This document shows positions 16,983 to 25,925 of a stretch of 64,000 nt of DNA, one piece after another; the first letter of the stretch is position 1, and every line of letters begins with the position of its first letter. Both the position numbers and the translations under genes were made by a program. The notes under the pieces are model-generated. The model was not told where the DNA came from and ran no database searches. It worked only from the letters and a program-made list of their open reading frames with translations. Origin of the DNA: Microcaldota archaeon (GTDB lineage Archaea; Micrarchaeota; Micrarchaeia; Anstonellales; JAGGVH01); the NCBI GenBank assembly GCA_020854835.1, contig JAHKLX010000015.1:62001-126000 (forward strand), in the 5' to 3' direction.

Positions 16983-17906
16983 TTATCTTTTAAGTTTTGA
17001 GTAAGGGATTGCATTAAATCCCCTTTTTCTTAACAAATTCGCCAAAAATAAATCATCCCCATGAGTTGTTAGAACCATTTTTGGATTTACAGTTTCAACA
17101 TAATCGACCAATTCCTGCTGGTCTGCATGATCGCTTATTGCAAAGGTTTTATCATATTTTGCTATTGCCCAAGGCTGTGCAGTCATACCAATTGTATATA
17201 CCTTTTCATTAAAGGCAGTTGAAAGTTCATTTGCAAGTTCCCGTGTTATTTTAGAAGGGGGCAAAATCGCCACATATTCTTTTTTCACCATTTCTTGGCT
17301 TTCTTGAGTTCCTGCAACCACATAATCTAATTTTTCGGGATATATCTCATTTATTTTAGCAATAGAAGGACTTACAATAGGGGTAATGCCCTCTTCATTC
17401 AATATCATGTTAACTTCCTGCGCTTTGCCAATCTTATATGCCCCTATTAATTTTGTACCATTTTTCCTTTTCAAATAATTACCAAAATCCTCTACAACCT
17501 TTTCATAACTTGGATGTATCGATCGGGCATAAGTGCTTTCTATAATCAAATACTCACACCCCATTGTTTGCGCTCCTTTTATCTTTCCACGAGTTTTTGG
17601 TTTCAGATCTCCCGTATACCCTACTCTGCCTTCAGGAGTTTCAATTTGTATTTGGACAGAGCCTATAATATGTCCGGCATCGTAATATTTAACTGATTTA
17701 TGATACTCTGGAGAATTTTTGTAAACCAAATTCGCAGTAAATTCAGAAGCAAGAAGTTTTCTTTTTTTCAATGGTTTTACATGATCTGTATGGGCATGTG
17801 ATACAAAGAGGTAGTCTCCTCTTCCTGATTCTAGTCCAATATCTATTTCATCTGTTTTAATATAACCGTACCCTAGCGAAGAGGGTAGTGTTAAAAGCAT
17901 CTGCAT
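16983..17906 (-). CDS. MBL-fold beta-CASP-like nuclease (CPSF/exonuclease family)
   Basis: A 307-aa metallo-beta-lactamase-fold protein. The zinc motif HAHTDH is at residues 37-42, the next ligands fall in YDAGHIIGSV near 76 and GYTGDL near 96, followed by IESTYA near 124, AISDHADQQ near 264 and TTHGDD near 288. This pattern matches the archaeal mRNA 3'-end processing exonuclease family that lacks KH domains. It likely acts on RNA or single-strand DNA. The start at 17906 has GAGGAG 6 nt upstream. It follows the coiled-coil gene on the same strand after 14 bp. Confidence 0.82.
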   Translation of the reverse strand: MQMLLTLPSSLGYGYIKTDEIDIGLESGRGDYLFVSHAHTDHVKPLKKRKLLASEFTANLVYKNSPEYHKSVKYYDAGHIIGSVQIQIETPEGRVGYTGDLKPKTRGKIKGAQTMGCEYLIIESTYARSIHPSYEKVVEDFGNYLKRKNGTKLIGAYKIGKAQEVNMILNEEGITPIVSPSIAKINEIYPEKLDYVVAGTQESQEMVKKEYVAILPPSKITRELANELSTAFNEKVYTIGMTAQPWAIAKYDKTFAISDHADQQELVDYVETVNPKMVLTTHGDDLFLANLLRKRGFNAIPYSKLKR

Positions 17907-17920
17907 TGTCAGCTCCTCTT

Positions 17921-18328
17921 TTATTCTTCCAATACTTTAAGCATGCTTTCAATTGAATCTAATTGTTTGTTTACTCTTTGTAAAATTTGTCTCATTGCTG
18001 CCATTTCATAACTTATATTCTGAATAGCCACTGATTTCTTTTCTTCTTGGTCAGGTATCTGTTCGGATTTTTTTGGATAAATTTCATCTCGGATTGTTCT
18101 TGCTTTTTTCACAATCTGTTCTGTTTTCTGTTTTTTTATACTCTTTTTTTCTTCTTTCATGGATTTTTTGGCATTTTTTATCCATTCTTTAACTGTTTGA
18201 GTTTTTGCGTATTTACCTTCACCTGTATTTTTGTAAACATAGTCTTTGATTTCAGCAATCTCTTTGGCTTTTATTGTTTTTCCTTCATATTTTTTCAATA
18301 TTTTTTTAACAGCAGTATCAATATTCAT
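17921..18328 (-). CDS. Lys-rich coiled-coil protein of unknown function
   Basis: A highly charged soluble protein of about 135 aa. Residues 1-60 look like a small helical domain (KTIKAKEIAEIKDYVYKNTG). Residues 60-100 are Lys/Glu-rich, and the last 35 residues form a heptad-like helix (MRQILQRVNKQLDSIESML). The ATG at 18328 was chosen because GGTGAT precedes it by 4 nt; a GTG nine bases earlier is inside the SD region. It is the first gene of an operon with the MBL nuclease, so a nucleic-acid role is possible but not shown. Confidence 0.65.
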   Translation of the reverse strand: MNIDTAVKKILKKYEGKTIKAKEIAEIKDYVYKNTGEGKYAKTQTVKEWIKNAKKSMKEEKKSIKKQKTEQIVKKARTIRDEIYPKKSEQIPDQEEKKSVAIQNISYEMAAMRQILQRVNKQLDSIESMLKVLEE

Positions 18329-18477
18329 AAATATCACCCTCTACGTCGAAAAGGGCTGAAACAGCTTATATAAAGCTTTCGGTAGGTTATATCTCTAACG
18401 AGAATAAAAATATTTTTAAATCTTTCACTATTTTTTCACATATCAACCTTTATAACAACACTAAATTAGATTTTTTA

Positions 18478-18646
18478 TGTGGGGAGTGAGATTTATCCAA
18501 CATCCATTTTGGGTGTCTTCTTCCAAAAAGGATGTATTGAACTCACGCAGGCCTAAGCCACTGGGTTTCTTCAAAACTAATTTTTTTAAAATTGTTTTAA
18601 GTTTTGCCTAAGCCCAGCGCGTTTGACCAAGCTCCGCCATCCCCAC
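18478..18646 (-). tRNA. tRNA-Leu (TAG) with two introns, one in the T-loop
   Basis: The minus strand gives acceptor GTGGGGA/TCCCCAC, anticodon stem CTGGG/CCCAG with loop CTTAGGA (anticodon UAG), a long variable arm typical of Leu, and T-stem GTGAG/CTCAC; A73 follows. The first intron (18567-18606, 40 nt) is after position 37, has a CAAAAC/GTTTTG stem and ends GAAGAA. A second intron (18493-18536, 44 nt) splits the T-loop between TTCAA and AT. Removing both leaves 85 nt, the normal tRNA-Leu length. No CCA is encoded. Confidence 0.93.
18493..18536 (-). other. T-loop intron of tRNA-Leu
   Basis: A 44-nt insert between T-loop residues 58 and 59 (the exact register is ambiguous by one or two A/T). 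It forms a stem of CATCC with GGATG and TTTTGG with CCAAAA. It closely resembles the insert at the same place in tRNA-Ala. Confidence 0.85.
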
Positions 18647-18673
18647 ATTTATAATTTAGTCTTATCCGATTAT

Positions 18674-18681
18674 TTTTAAAA
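18674..18681. promoter_or_regulatory. Palindromic TATA between tRNA-Leu and a lipoprotein gene
   Basis: TTTTAAAA is centred 31 bp from the tRNA-Leu 5' end and 34 bp from the ATG at 18712. These distances would give a short tRNA leader on one side and a short SD-containing leader on the other. Confidence 0.5.
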
Positions 18682-18711
18682 GTTTAGCTTTGTAACTATT
18701 TAGGTGATATT

Positions 18712-19212
18712 ATGAGAAAATGGATGATTCTGGCAGTTTTTGCAATATTTTTATTTAATTTTGGGTGTATAGAAGGTTTTTTAGACGACGAAGTTGAAAG
18801 AAGATTTGGGGATCAAGACACACCACCTATTGTTACTAATCAAACAAACCAAACTGAAGATACACCAGAACCTGTAATCATTCCTCCTATCGAAGAAGAA
18901 GAACCAGAAGTTCCCTACCTGCCTCCTGAAAAAGATGTTTTTGAATGTCTTCCAGAATATGAGGATTTGTATATAATCGATAAATATGATCCACATTATT
19001 GTATAACAAACACTGCTGTTGCAACACAAAATATTACAATATGTGAATATATACCTTTAGAAGATGAAGAAAGTTTGAGAAGATGTATCCGCGTTGTTGC
19101 ATCAACACATAATTTTGGTGCACCAAAATGTCAGGAATTTCTTCACAGACCAGAAAGTATTCAAATGTGTAAAACATTTGTAATCAGCGGACATAAATAT
19201 GGGTCTTATTAG
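18712..19212 (+). CDS. Small Cys-rich lipoprotein
   Basis: A 166-aa secreted lipoprotein. The signal peptide ends in a lipobox-like NFGC with Cys19. A Pro/Glu/Thr-rich linker (about residues 35-75) precedes a globular C-terminal region with seven Cys residues, which could form disulfides outside the cell. An AGGTGAT SD precedes the ATG. A 54-aa membrane protein gene follows with its SD overlapping this stop. Similar Cys-rich lipoproteins recur at 28717-29802 and 35582-36292. Function is unknown. Confidence 0.7.
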   Translation: MRKWMILAVFAIFLFNFGCIEGFLDDEVERRFGDQDTPPIVTNQTNQTEDTPEPVIIPPIEEEEPEVPYLPPEKDVFECLPEYEDLYIIDKYDPHYCITNTAVATQNITICEYIPLEDEESLRRCIRVVASTHNFGAPKCQEFLHRPESIQMCKTFVISGHKYGSY

Positions 19213-19221
19213 GTGAACTAA

Positions 19222-19386
19222 TTGGATTATAATTTGTGTTCAATTATTTATTTTTTTATAATCACAGTGTTCATACTGCAATTTTTTAATTCAATAACTA
19301 AAACCGTAATTAAAGTTGGAGACACAATTATAAATTTATTTTCTCCAAAAGAAAAAAACCCCAAAACGAAAAAGGTGAAAAAGTGA
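19222..19386 (+). CDS. 54-aa single-TM membrane protein
   Basis: An open frame of 54 codons from a TTG start. AGGTGA lies 5 nt upstream, inside the end of the lipoprotein gene, and the TGA stop overlaps the GTG start of ubiA (GTGA). The product has a short N-terminus, one hydrophobic helix (about residues 7-22, IIYFFIITVFILQFF) and a Lys-rich C-terminal tail. Placement between two coupled genes and the SD argue that it is translated. TTG initiation is the weak point. Function is unknown. Confidence 0.6.
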   Translation: MDYNLCSIIYFFIITVFILQFFNSITKTVIKVGDTIINLFSPKEKNPKTKKVKK

Positions 19387-20234
19387 ATATAAAAGCTATC
19401 CCAAAACTGATCAGATTTGAACATGGATTGATGTTGTCATTAGCAGTTTTGATATCTATCTTTCTAACTGTTTCGGAAATAAACTGGGGAAATAAGGTAT
19501 ATATTCTTTTAGCTTTACCTTTTTTAATTGAAGCAGGAGCGTTTGCTTTGAATGATTTTTTTGATGTTGAAACAGATACAATAAATAGAAAAAATAGACC
19601 TATTGTTAAAGGTGAAATATCCAAGGAATCCGCGTTTATAATCGGTTCAGGATCTCTTTTCATAGCAATAATTCTTTCTTTATTGACAGAAAATTTATTG
19701 ATAATAAATTTGACAGGTTTTTTTGCGTTTTTTTCTGTTTTATATAATTGGAAATTAAAAGATATGCCCTTAATGGGCAATATTTATATTGGCTTCAGCA
19801 TGGCAATTCCTTTTCTTTTTGGTAATCTCGCGTTTTCAAATTCCATAGTTCCAGAAAATTTCATCTTGTTTTCAATGGCATTTATAGTTGGCGTATCGCG
19901 CGAGATTATAAAAACTGTTGAAGATTACAAGGGTGATAGAAAAGCACGAGGGTCAAAAACTTTGCCTTTTTACATTGGAGAAAAAAAATCACTTATGTTT
20001 GCGGGGAGTTTAATAGGTGTTTTTATACTGCTCGGGATTTATTCTTTTACTATGTTAAAATTCTCTATTTTCTCAGGGTTGTTATGGTTAGCCGCACTAA
20101 TGTATTATATGTACTTATGTTTCAGCATAATTTATACCAAAGAAACCCTGAATTTCAAATCAATCAAAAGATACACATTGATAACCATGTTTTTAGGTTT
20201 AATTGCTGTTCTGCTAACTAAATTTTCGATATAA
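19383..20234 (+). CDS. UbiA prenyltransferase, probable digeranylgeranylglyceryl phosphate synthase
   Basis: A 283-aa polytopic enzyme with about eight membrane helices. The first Asp-rich motif NDFFDVETDTINRKNRP lies near residue 57 and the second, DYKGDRKARGSKTLP, near residue 181. This pattern fits archaeal DGGGP synthase, which attaches the second geranylgeranyl chain in ether-lipid synthesis. CarS at 32063 catalyses a later step. The GTG start at 19383 has GGTGA 5 nt upstream and overlaps the stop of the 54-aa gene. Another UbiA substrate cannot be excluded. Confidence 0.85.
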   Translation: MNIKAIPKLIRFEHGLMLSLAVLISIFLTVSEINWGNKVYILLALPFLIEAGAFALNDFFDVETDTINRKNRPIVKGEISKESAFIIGSGSLFIAIILSLLTENLLIINLTGFFAFFSVLYNWKLKDMPLMGNIYIGFSMAIPFLFGNLAFSNSIVPENFILFSMAFIVGVSREIIKTVEDYKGDRKARGSKTLPFYIGEKKSLMFAGSLIGVFILLGIYSFTMLKFSIFSGLLWLAALMYYMYLCFSIIYTKETLNFKSIKRYTLITMFLGLIAVLLTKFSI

Positions 20235-20270
20235 ACAACATTTAAATACATTTCCTAACACTATAATTCT

Positions 20271-21497
20271 ATGTCTTTATTCAAACCTCATCCTAAACCA
20301 CCTTTCAAAGTTAGTGTCAAGGATTCCAACAAAGACTTTTTTAGAAGGTTTGATAACGGAGAATTACAAAACAATTTAATGAGAATCATTTCGTGGGAGA
20401 ATATTGAGGGTTTAACTTTTGTTAAAGGCAGGTCAGGTTACATATCTTTACATCCTTTCAGCGAATCAAGTGATGGATTATGTTTACAAATTAAAGGTTT
20501 AGGGGATTTCAATAATCCAAACATAATGAATCTTCCAGGCCATGGCGTTTTTCTAGCTTCAAATTTTCATAATTTAGTTTCTTCTAGAGTCGATGAAAAA
20601 GGTAAAATAATATTTGAGCGATATCCTGCTGAGCCTATGGGTGGTTTAAGAAGCTCAAAAGCACAGAGAGAATATATGATTGCGAAATATGCTTTAGAAA
20701 CTAGATTGCCCACGGAAATTCCTGTGATGTGGGGGGAATATGATGATTTAACTTTCAATGGGGAAAAATTGGCATTTGTTGCTGTTTTAAAACCAAGTTC
20801 TCATGATTTTAGGGTTGATGATATATTATTAGTTAAAGAAGATTTGAAAAATGGAACAATAATTTTATCATCCTTACTTACTGAAAAATTAAATGTTGAA
20901 GAAGGAAAGTTTGTAGAATCTTACAAATATCTTAATTGGTTCAGTTCGCTTGTATTTGATTTAGGAAAAAGCCTTAGAGAGTTTCACAACAATGGTGTGT
21001 ACCATTTACAATGCAACCCTAACAATACGTATTGCCCTGCCAATTTACCGCTGCACATCTATGATTTGGACGGTTGTTTTCTTGGAAACGAATTAAACAC
21101 CCAACAAAGAATAACTTATCAACTTATTGATTTAGTTAATGGTTTAAGTGGAATTTCACAATCCATTATCATCTCTTTTCCTTTTCTATACCAAACACTT
21201 GAAAATAACAGATTACGAACAAACCCTTATATTTCTTTTTTGAAAGGTTATTTTGGTCCCAAATATTTCAAAAAAATCAAAGGGTCTGTTCCAGTAAATG
21301 ATTTTGTAAAGCTATGTTCTGTTCGGTTTCCTCAAATCATTGAAGAAGCCATAGATTCTTTTGATTCTTTCAAAAGTTTTTTTGATATTCTTATTACCGA
21401 GTCAAATATTCTTGGTTACAAATTTTCAGAAATAATAGAACAAATGAACCAAAAAATTGTCAAAATAAAAGTTCCGAATTTTGAAGCAAGGGCATAA
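20271..21497 (+). CDS. Protein-kinase-like protein with altered catalytic loop
   Basis: A 408-aa soluble protein. The segment LREFHNNGVYHLQCNPNN near residues 234-251, followed by LHIYDLDG near 260-267, has the order of a kinase catalytic loop (HxDxxxxN) and metal-binding DFG-like motif (DLD). The catalytic Asp position holds Gln while the Asn is kept. An upstream VAVLKPSSHD stretch near residue 166 could hold the ATP-binding Lys. A TATA-like ATTTAAAT precedes the start with no SD, suggesting leaderless expression. Function is unknown. Confidence 0.6.
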   Translation: MSLFKPHPKPPFKVSVKDSNKDFFRRFDNGELQNNLMRIISWENIEGLTFVKGRSGYISLHPFSESSDGLCLQIKGLGDFNNPNIMNLPGHGVFLASNFHNLVSSRVDEKGKIIFERYPAEPMGGLRSSKAQREYMIAKYALETRLPTEIPVMWGEYDDLTFNGEKLAFVAVLKPSSHDFRVDDILLVKEDLKNGTIILSSLLTEKLNVEEGKFVESYKYLNWFSSLVFDLGKSLREFHNNGVYHLQCNPNNTYCPANLPLHIYDLDGCFLGNELNTQQRITYQLIDLVNGLSGISQSIIISFPFLYQTLENNRLRTNPYISFLKGYFGPKYFKKIKGSVPVNDFVKLCSVRFPQIIEEAIDSFDSFKSFFDILITESNILGYKFSEIIEQMNQKIVKIKVPNFEARA

Positions 21498-21546
21498 GTT
21501 TTTAATAATAATCAAATTTAATAATTTACTTTAATGGTGATTTAAT

Positions 21547-23937
21547 ATGTTAGGTAAAAGATATGATATTGAAATTGAAAAAAAATGGCAAGAAGAATGG
21601 GAAAATCATAATGTTTACAAATTTGATAAAGACAACAAAACCAAACCTATTTTTTCTATAGATACTCCCCCTCCTTTTACATCTGGGAAATTACATATGG
21701 GGCATGTTTTAAGTTATTCTTATTTTGATTTTGTGGCCAGATACAAAAGAATGAAAGGGTATAATGTTTTTTATCCGCAAGGATGGGATTGTCAAGGCTT
21801 TCCAACTGAAGTCAGGGTAGAAGAAAAATACAAAATTCAAGGATCTAATGATCCTGCTAAATTTGTAGAACTTTGCAAAGAATGGTCCGAAAAAATGATA
21901 GTTTTGATGAGACAACAAATGAAAGAGATGGGATTTTCTCCAGATTGGTCTTATGAATACAAAACAATAGATCCTGAGTTTCATAAAACTGTTCAATATT
22001 CTCTTTTAACCATGTACAAAAACGGGCAAGTTTACAATGCGGAGCACCCTGTTTATTGGTGCACAGATTGTGTTTCTGCAATAGCGAAATCTGAAACAGA
22101 AGATATTGAAAGAGATACAAAATTATATCATATAAAATTTTTAGCAGGTGTTGATGAGGGGCATATTCCTATTGCAACCACAAGACCTGAATATTTACAT
22201 GCCTGTGTTGCAGTTATGGTTCATCCTGAAGATGAAAGGTACACTCATTTAGTTGGAAAAGAAATTAAAACTCCTCTCGGAAAACCAGTTAAGATAATTG
22301 CAGACAAAGATGTTGATAAGGAATTTGGTACGGGTATTGTAATGGTGTGCACATTCGGGGACAAACAAGATGTTGTTTGGTCCTATCGTCATCTACTCCC
22401 TATTGTAAAAGCTTTGGATGAACAAGGAAAACTAATAAACTCGGATTTTGATGGTTTAAAAGTTGGTGAAGCAAAACAAAAAATTATTGAAAAATTAAAA
22501 CAAGAGGGAAATTTGATCAAAGTTGAAACATTAAAACAGGTTGTTAAAGTACATGACAGGTGTAAACATCCAATCGAGCTTCTTCAGTCCAGACAGTGGT
22601 TTATAAAAACAAAAGATCAGAGGAGAGATATAGTAAATGCTGCAAAGCAAATAAAATGGTATCCTGAATTTGGAATTACTTACTTAGAAAACTGGGCAGA
22701 GTTCATTGAATGGGATTGGGTTATCTCAAGAAACAGAACTTATGGAACGCCCATTCCTTTTTGGTTCTGTGAAACTTGCAATAAATGGCATCCTGCGTCC
22801 GAAGAGGATCTTCCTGTTGATCCAAGAATTCAGAAAAAGAAATGTCCGAGTTGCAATGCTGATATGCAAGGTGAACAAACAGTTTTAGATGTGTGGGTTG
22901 ATTCTTCTATCACTCCTTTATACATTGCAGGATGGCCCAAAAACTTAAATAAAAATCTTTATCCTGTGGATTTAAGACCGCAGGGTGTTGAGATAGTTAG
23001 GACATGGGCTTATTACACAATTGCGAGATGTTTGGCATTGTCAGATCAGATTCCATTTAAAGAAGTTTTACTTAACGGCAACGTATTGGCCCCAGATGGG
23101 AAGAAAATGAGTAAAAGTACTGGCAATGTAATTGAGCCGACACAAATTTTGCAAGATTATTCTACAGATTCGATCAGACAATGGGCTGCCATGAGTGGTG
23201 CAATGGCAAAAGATAGAGCTTTCAATTATCAAGATATGAAATTTGCAAAAGGTTTTCTTACCAAGGTTTGGAATACTGCCAGATTTATTGAAATGCATAT
23301 AAAAGATTATGAATATGATGATACACACACAGAATATTTAAAATCTGTTGATAGATGGGTGCTTTCAGAACTCCATTCTTTGGTTAATGGAGTTACAGAG
23401 CATATGGATAAATACGAATTTCATCACGCCATTAAAAAAATCCAAGAGTTTACATGGCATATTTTATGTGATTATTATTTAGAATTAGTTAAATACAGAC
23501 TTTATGGCGACGATGAAAAATCAAAACAAGCAGCTAGATATGTTTTGTTCAACGTTTTGTTGAATGTCTCAAAACTTTTAGCACCCTTTACTCCACATAT
23601 ATCTGAGGAGATGTACCAAATATTTTATCCTGCAACTGATAATTTTGTAGTTAAATCTGACTGGCCTATTGCATATGCAGAATGGTATTCTCCCAAAGAT
23701 TTGAAAAAAGGCGAGTATATAATTCAAATAATGAACAAAATAAATGAATGGAAAGCGCAAAACAATCTTTCTATGAAAGCAGAAGTTCCAAAGTTGATAT
23801 TAAAAATCGGCAAAAACAAATTAGGATTGCAGATGAATATTGATGATATACTTGAGGACATACAACAAACAGGTCATGTTCAAAAAATAATCAAAGAGCC
23901 TACTGATTCTGAGGGAATAGAGGTTGAGATAAAATGA
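21547..23937 (+). CDS. valS: Valyl-tRNA synthetase
   Basis: A 796-aa class I synthetase. The HIGH-type motif reads HMGH near residue 51 and the KMSKS loop reads KKMSKSTGNVIEP near 519. The CP1 editing domain is recognisable by ATTRPEYLHACVA near residue 214. Zn-knuckle Cys pairs lie near 411 and 437. The anticodon domain follows the KMSKS loop. It is somewhat shorter than many archaeal ValRS proteins and has only a short C-terminal extension. GGTGAT precedes the ATG. The stop overlaps dph2. Confidence 0.95.
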   Translation: MLGKRYDIEIEKKWQEEWENHNVYKFDKDNKTKPIFSIDTPPPFTSGKLHMGHVLSYSYFDFVARYKRMKGYNVFYPQGWDCQGFPTEVRVEEKYKIQGSNDPAKFVELCKEWSEKMIVLMRQQMKEMGFSPDWSYEYKTIDPEFHKTVQYSLLTMYKNGQVYNAEHPVYWCTDCVSAIAKSETEDIERDTKLYHIKFLAGVDEGHIPIATTRPEYLHACVAVMVHPEDERYTHLVGKEIKTPLGKPVKIIADKDVDKEFGTGIVMVCTFGDKQDVVWSYRHLLPIVKALDEQGKLINSDFDGLKVGEAKQKIIEKLKQEGNLIKVETLKQVVKVHDRCKHPIELLQSRQWFIKTKDQRRDIVNAAKQIKWYPEFGITYLENWAEFIEWDWVISRNRTYGTPIPFWFCETCNKWHPASEEDLPVDPRIQKKKCPSCNADMQGEQTVLDVWVDSSITPLYIAGWPKNLNKNLYPVDLRPQGVEIVRTWAYYTIARCLALSDQIPFKEVLLNGNVLAPDGKKMSKSTGNVIEPTQILQDYSTDSIRQWAAMSGAMAKDRAFNYQDMKFAKGFLTKVWNTARFIEMHIKDYEYDDTHTEYLKSVDRWVLSELHSLVNGVTEHMDKYEFHHAIKKIQEFTWHILCDYYLELVKYRLYGDDEKSKQAARYVLFNVLLNVSKLLAPFTPHISEEMYQIFYPATDNFVVKSDWPIAYAEWYSPKDLKKGEYIIQIMNKINEWKAQNNLSMKAEVPKLILKIGKNKLGLQMNIDDILEDIQQTGHVQKIIKEPTDSEGIEVEIK

Positions 23938-24866
23938 AAATTCTTCTTCAATTCCCGGAAGGACTAAAACAACAGGCATTGAAATTTGTTGAGAAATACG
24001 AAAGCCAGGGCCATACCATTTATCTGTCGTCTTCCCGTTCGTTTGGTGGATGTGATGTTGCTTTTGAAGAAGCAGATTCTATAGGCGCTGAAAAAATAGT
24101 TCATTTTGGCCACTGTAAATTTCCAATTCATTCATTTTTTCAAAAACGGTTTTCAAATATCAAAGTCGAATATATTGAATATGAAGTTCCTATAAAAGAT
24201 GAATTTTTAATTGAGATTGTAAAATATGCTGAGGAAAAAAAATTCAAGAAAGTTGGTTTAATCTTAACAGTCCAACACATTTGTATTTTGGATTCACTAA
24301 TCAAAAAATTATCTGAAAAAGAAATCGAAGTTTTTGTTGGCAAAGGAGCAAAAACTGTTTATCCTGGCCAGGTTTTAGGGTGCGACACATCATCAATTCT
24401 CTCATTTATTGATAAAGTTGATTCAATAATTTTTATTGGAGGGGGAAGATTTCACTATCTTGCCATTCACAAAAACTTAGAACCCTACAAAGTTCCAATT
24501 GTTTCAGCCAATCCCTATACACTAGAAATAAAAGAAATCAATGAAGAAATAGGGCAATACGTCAAACAAAGAAAAGGTTTAATTGCACAGGCATCAGAAG
24601 CAGAAACTTTCGGGATAATTGTTTCCACACGGGCAGGTCAGTTTGCTATTGAAACTGCTGAGTCAATAAAGAAAAAGCTTAATGAAAAAGGCAAAAATGC
24701 AGAGATTCTTGTTTCAAGAACTGTTGATGCAGAGGCTTTACAGGATTTCAATTTATTTGATGCATATATCAATACCTCATGCCCTCGTTTAGCAGATGAT
24801 TGGAAAACAATTGGGAAGCCAGTTGTGAATAGTAATGAGATAGAAATCTTGTTTTCATTTTTGTGA
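23934..24866 (+). CDS. dph2: Diphthamide synthase subunit Dph2
   Basis: A 310-aa enzyme of the first step in diphthamide formation on elongation factor 2, transferring the aminocarboxypropyl group of SAM. Three conserved Cys that bind the noncanonical [4Fe-4S] cluster are visible: SFGGCDVA near residue 40, VLGCDTSS near 150 and NTSCPRLADDW near 282. Length matches the archaeal homodimeric form. It overlaps valS by 4 bp (ATGA). Confidence 0.93.
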   Translation: MKILLQFPEGLKQQALKFVEKYESQGHTIYLSSSRSFGGCDVAFEEADSIGAEKIVHFGHCKFPIHSFFQKRFSNIKVEYIEYEVPIKDEFLIEIVKYAEEKKFKKVGLILTVQHICILDSLIKKLSEKEIEVFVGKGAKTVYPGQVLGCDTSSILSFIDKVDSIIFIGGGRFHYLAIHKNLEPYKVPIVSANPYTLEIKEINEEIGQYVKQRKGLIAQASEAETFGIIVSTRAGQFAIETAESIKKKLNEKGKNAEILVSRTVDAEALQDFNLFDAYINTSCPRLADDWKTIGKPVVNSNEIEILFSFL

Positions 24867-24903
24867 TGGAAAATATTATAAATATCAGTATCTTAATAAA
24901 ATT

Positions 24904-25884
24904 ATGATAATACCTCCAAAATTAAAAAAAGGAAATAGAATAACAGTCGTTTCTCCTTCAAGAAGTTTATCAATAGTTTCTCAAGAGGTTAGAGATATTG
25001 CCATAAAAAGATTATTGGATATGGATCTCACTGTGGGTTATTCTAAAAATGCAGAGGAATCGGATGAATTTAATTCCTCCTCAATTAAATCTAGAGTTGA
25101 GGATATTCACGAAGCTTTTTCAGATCCGCTGGTTGGAGGAATTTTAACAACATTAGGAGGTTTTAATTCCAACCAAATATTGAAATATTTGGATTATGAC
25201 TTAATAAAATCTCACCCGAAAATATTGTGCGGATATTCAGATATCACAGCATTACAAAATGCAATCTACGCAAAAACAGGGTTAGTTTCCTATTATGGTC
25301 CTCATTTTTCTACTTTTGGAATGCAAAAAGGAATTGAATACACTCTTGAATATTTTCAAAAGTGTTTAATGAATGAAGATCCTTTTGAAATTCATCCCTC
25401 AAAAGAATGGAGTGATGATGAATGGTATATAGATCAAGAAAACAGAACCTTTTTTCCAAATCAAGGGTACAATATTTTAAATGAAGGAGAAGCAGAAGGA
25501 ATAATAATTGGTGGAAATATCGGAACATTAAATCTTTTGCAAGGTACGGAGTTTATGCCGAGTTTAAAAAATGCAATTTTGTTTTTGGAGGATGATTCAG
25601 AATCACTTATCCACCATTTTGATAGAGATTTACAATCTTTGATTCATCTACCTGATTTATCAGAGGTTAGGGGGATTGTTATCGGACGTTTTCAAAGAGC
25701 TTCTGAAATTTCAAATGAAATGCTGCTTAAAACCATAAAAACAAAAAAAGAATTGAATAGTATTCCAATTATTTGCGGGGCAGATTTTGGACATACAACT
25801 CCTCAAATAACTTTTCCAATCGGCGGAAAGGTTAAAATTGAAGCAAAGGGATCCAAGATAAAAATAGAAATTCCAGAGTATTAA
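24904..25884 (+). CDS. S66 family peptidase (LD-carboxypeptidase/MccF-like)
   Basis: A 326-aa serine peptidase of the S66 family. The nucleophile Ser is in CGYSDITAL near residue 111, the catalytic Glu in LFLEDDSES near 228, and the His in GADFGHTTPQITFPIGG near 297. Bacterial members cleave tetrapeptides of peptidoglycan (LdcA) or detoxify microcin C (MccF). An archaeon without murein more likely uses it for MccF-like aminoacyl-nucleotide or peptide hydrolysis; that is inference. It is leaderless, with a TATA element about 26 bp before the ATG. Confidence 0.88.
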   Translation: MIIPPKLKKGNRITVVSPSRSLSIVSQEVRDIAIKRLLDMDLTVGYSKNAEESDEFNSSSIKSRVEDIHEAFSDPLVGGILTTLGGFNSNQILKYLDYDLIKSHPKILCGYSDITALQNAIYAKTGLVSYYGPHFSTFGMQKGIEYTLEYFQKCLMNEDPFEIHPSKEWSDDEWYIDQENRTFFPNQGYNILNEGEAEGIIIGGNIGTLNLLQGTEFMPSLKNAILFLEDDSESLIHHFDRDLQSLIHLPDLSEVRGIVIGRFQRASEISNEMLLKTIKTKKELNSIPIICGADFGHTTPQITFPIGGKVKIEAKGSKIKIEIPEY

Positions 25885-25925
25885 ACTGAGCAAACTATTT
25901 TAACTTTTAATATCTAATTAGTGCT

